From assembly GCA_963210315.1 (NCBI GenBank), contig OY723276.1, positions 992,001 to 1,056,000 on the forward strand: 64,000 nt of DNA, written 5' to 3'. The notes below the pieces were generated by a model. The model was not told where the DNA came from. It saw nothing but the letters and a program-made list of their open reading frames with translations, and ran no database searches. Position 1 is the first letter of the stretch. Each line of letters starts with the position of its first letter. The position numbers and the translations under genes are program-made. This DNA is from Rhynchopus euleeides. Lineage: Eukaryota > Euglenozoa > Diplonemea > Diplonemida > Diplonemidae. Positions 60,521-64,000 of the stretch are shown one piece after another.

Positions 60521-63500
60521 CCAGAATGGTTCTCGGGTATTTGGCGACGGTGGGGAAGAAAGCGAAGCCTTTGTGCACTTGGCCTGCCCCTATCTGTACC
60601 ACGATCCCCCGCAAACGCCACGTCGGTAAACCAGGAAAGCCCGGTATTTTCCCCTGACAAGGTTGCATCCCCCTGTCAAGTTCGGTCTTGAATAACGCTT
60701 GTTCTGTGACGTGGGTGACCCGGTGTTTGCGACAAGGGTGTGCGGATGTGGTCGCTTGGCCTTCTGCAGCTGGTTGCTGCACGCCTGGCGCACAGCTCCT
60801 CACTCAGGTTCAGCGGCTGCTCTTCTGTAAATTCAGCAGATTAACACCCCGGTTGCACAAACAAACACATCATGCAGGCTCCTTCATTTGAAGGGAATGC
60901 GTTTCTTTCCCATCGTAGCACGGGCCTGGGTGGGGGTTTGTACGTACTGAAGGGGGTCTGGACCCCCTCAGACTGGCCCTCGGGGGGGTACCCAAGTCAA
61001 AGTCAGCCTGCCGTCTTTTACTGGTCAGGTAGGGGCAGTCTAACCCTTGGCGGGGGTACCCACCCCTGCTTGAACAAATCCCCGAAAAGGTGTCGGTTGA
61101 CGTGCAAGAGACCTCTGTGTACTCAGTAACAAGGAGATCCGACGTGCTGCGTACACCCACACCCACAATGCACCGTCTTGTCACATTTCACACGTCCCTC
61201 CTGCTGCACTACCGTCCCGCAGTCCGCCGATTGGTGTCCTTGCTGGGCAGACGCCGTCCAGCCCCCTGGTGCGTGGCGCCGCACCTCGGAGTACCAGCTA
61301 CAATCTCATGCTGCGCGTGCAGCAACCTGCAAGTGGTGAGGCCACGCAGCCCAAGCCAGCAAGAATCATCTGGAACAACAACAGATGTGCGCGTCTTAAA
61401 GAGGCTTCTGGAGTCCGGAATATATCGGCTGACAGATTTTCCTGCGTTGTGAGCACAGCTCTCAAGAACTAATGCATAGCACAGTAAGTGTGTCGCATAG
61501 TACGTCGCACAGTACCCCGCGGGGAAAGTACACTGCCAGGGGGGCTGGAGTGACATCGGCAGGGCGTTATAAGTGACGCATTGATATCTATTGGATTTAA
61601 CTCACATCACACCCTCAATCAGCTGACGCGACATCGGGGATCTCAGTGATCGAGCACGAATCATACCCCTCGAGCCTCCGGTCTGAGGCTAGACCTCACA
61701 GTGGGTCATATCTGCGGAGGTTATCCCACATGTTACAGTGCACAGGCCACTTCCTGTGAAGGATTTAGAGCACATTCCGGCGGTGCCACTATCCGCAGTC
61801 CTCACTATTGCCCTCGGCATCGCTCAATCATCGTTTAGGGCAGCCTGCGCAGCACGCGCAGGTGCCGTACGTTGAGCGGCACTTCAAGGGTCTCCGCTAT
61901 GCCGACGAGGCCTTTGGTTCATTATGTGGGAATACCGCCGAGCTTGCCGAGTAGCGAGCACCCTTGTGGTGGCACAGCGTATGCTCCGTCCTTCGATGGA
62001 TGAAGGCACGACCTGCGTTCTTCCACACAGAACTCCCTCCAGCACACTTTGCGTGGAACTCGAACTACTTATACTCGAAGATCTTAGGCTGGGCTGAATC
62101 ACCATCCCCTGACATTTTGCTGCGTGTGTGCAGCTGTTCCTGAAGCTCGAAGACTTGAAGCTCGCCCTCATGTGCACACTTGTTGGCCATCTTCTCGTCC
62201 TGTTGCCCCGTCAAGTGGTTTGTATCCTCAGGCGAAGGGATCGCTTCACGGCAATCGAACTGGTGTTGCATAGTGCCGCAGCACCCAGTGTGGTGTCCGG
62301 TGTGCCTTCAATTGTAACTCAAGCAGGTAGATCAGGGTATGGCGAAAGGCCATTACAAACGTATCATGCCAGAGCCGACAGGACATGATCTGGTAGCAGA
62401 GGAACAGCAAGACCTGACGCTTGAGTACACGGTCATGTTGGTCAGCACCCCCCAAGAACTTTAGCCACTTTGTTTGTCATCTGCAACCTCTTTACATCGT
62501 GGACCGCCGGGCAAATCGTGTAGCGTGGGTTGATGATACATTCGGCGGCATCATGATCATCGCAAAACCACCTCGGTCAAGCTCCTGCGTACTGCATACA
62601 TCGATGCACTCGATCGATGCACTCCAACTATCCAGGCAAAATGCACTGCGCTACGACCTGCCATCCATCCTGCAGAATACAACTAGAGGTTTCCCAGGTG
62701 GGTCGCAAGCATGGTCGCGTCTGAAGAACGTTGAATCTTCAATTTCCCTGCCTGAGTTTGCTTTGGTACCCCACCAGCAGTACCACCCGTCACTGACCAC
62801 AGGAGCTCCGAACCTTCGCCACAGGGCGCGACAGGGCCCTCAGAAAGCAGTCCGCGTCTCCGACATAACATCGTGCTCGGAGAAGTACCAGGCCCACCGC
62901 GAGTGTCATACTTGCGAGCACGTCAACGGGGCAGTCACGTTGGGCTCTCTCCAACCCTCCGATTCTAAGTGTCGGTTCTGCTCCTGCCCAGCCCCCTTGG
63001 CACACGATACCTCCATGTTCAACGAGAGTGTTGATCCGCCTTGCCCACACCCGTTTGAGAGGTGCCAAAGCGGAAGGTCTCCAGCAAGTTGACCCCGTTT
63101 CTTCGCGGCTCATCACTTGTACTCTCGCAGCCTCTAACCGAGGTGTGCATCAACGGCCGCGTCATGATGCACCGACACGGTCCCGGGGGAAGGCGAAGCC
63201 GGGAGCAGCACCCCCCTGGTAGCCCTGGGGTGGCGCGCCCTGGCACCATCTGCTGCATGGGCTGTCGATGCGCGGGTCGTGTTTAGCATCTCTTGCGATG
63301 CACTGCAGGCCAAGCCGTTGGCATTATCAGCCTCAACCAAATTCCGAAAATAGGGCTGTCACTTCCAAGGGGAGGCATCACAAATTGGCCCAAAACAAGG
63401 CCGCCAGGCGCGTCAGCGTCGGCGACCGCCCGCCCCCAGTCTGAGAGGCACCAGCCGTAACTCGGTGGAGGCGGGCACAAAACAAAAGGGAGAGTCGTCA

Positions 63501-64000
63501 CTGTGCATATCAGCACGGTCCCGCCCTCTGTGCCAGACCAACGCACCACCAAAGGAAAAGAGGAAGAGGCGACGTAAGGCAATGCCTCCGTGCGGCCAGG
63601 AGAACACGAAACAGCGACCCCCCTCATCCGGGGATGCTACGAGCACGGCCAAAAATCGTTCAAATCGTTCAACAAGCCGCAAAGGTGGGCGAGGCCAACA
63701 ATGCAGCAGGGATTGTTCGCAGACGCAGGTGACAGCACACGATATTTCGGTGTTAACACAACGCTCAGCTGCGGCGTGGTTATAACCCACAGCTCAGTGC
63801 TCTGCTCACAGCTTTCTGAGAAAACCACGATGCAGCCTCGCAGCCTCACAGCCAGAGCTGACCAGACTCCGAGTCATGTCACATAAGACTTCCCAGAATG
63901 ACAACCCAGCCCTATACCCTGACATTAGTGCAGAATCCCGAACCCCAGGTCGCCTTCAAGACCCACCCGCTTCTTCCACAGTGAGGCGGACCACCGGCAT
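60521..64000. other. No supportable gene
   Basis: Only short ORFs. A short palindromic GGGGGTCTGGACCCCC lies near 60954-60969. The plus ORF 63465-63785 has a Lys/Arg-rich patch (KEKRKRRRK) but no context. A phrase shared with 24745-24800 (GGGGATGCTACGA and GTTCAAATCGTT) occurs at 63631-63669. Confidence 0.3.

Noticed and set aside
1..64000. tRNA, rRNA or snRNA genes
   Set aside because: No cloverleaf with matching A/B boxes and no rRNA-like block found by eye.

Overview
The window looks like nuclear DNA of a GC-rich, intron-poor unicellular eukaryote, most likely an alga or related protist (chromerid, dinoflagellate, cryptophyte or haptophyte grade). The reasons are long intronless ORFs, a DUF4116 repeat protein, an SPX/CCCH protein, LINE and hAT/CACTA-like transposons, and dozens of long poly-C tracts. 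I see no tRNA, rRNA, CRISPR array or bacterial operon. The species cannot be fixed from sequence alone.

Layout. (1) 0.4-8.9 kb, minus strand: a large non-LTR retrotransposon. It has a coiled-coil ORF1, an ORF2 with an OTU-like protease and an APE-type endonuclease, and a third frame with reverse transcriptase, zinc knuckle, RNase H and a doubled C-terminal Cys/His motif. ORF1 and ORF2 share a frame and are separated by one UAG. The break between endonuclease and RT coincides with a 13-bp tandem duplication. (2) 9.7-12.0 kb: a host-like SPX-CCCH gene. (3) 12-35 kb: almost no host genes. This is a dense field of inverted-repeat DNA transposons, MITEs, short dispersed repeats ending in C tracts and simple repeats. 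At 15.9-19.1 kb at least four elements are nested inside each other, and target duplications resolve most layers. (4) 35.8-36.8 kb: a ubiquitin-like/DUF4116 repeat gene. (5) 37.6-43.6 kb: three transposons inserted end to end, with one TA dinucleotide at each junction; the middle one carries a 775-aa hAT-like transposase. (6) 43.7-47.3 kb: a 1228-aa ORF of unknown function with an organelle-presequence-like N terminus. (7) From about 48.95 kb to the end, poly-C tracts largely disappear. This part holds eroded LINE remnants on the minus strand and one better preserved transposon-like unit (54.27-56.51 kb) with a 434-aa protein of unknown family. A short deletion derivative of that unit lies at 32.4-32.8 kb.

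Recurring logic. One loose group of elements inserts at TA, often a TA inside a C tract, and tends to start with G-rich termini. A second group starts CACGGTGG and makes a 2-bp duplication; it includes a probable autonomous copy whose main ORF is broken by one TGA. A third element (33.84-34.97 kb) has hAT-type CAGTG ends and a perfect 8-bp duplication and carries a 34-copy 10-bp satellite. The most promising leads are the 434-aa TA-flanked element, the TA-sharing transposon train, and the multi-domain LINE with an in-frame UAG.
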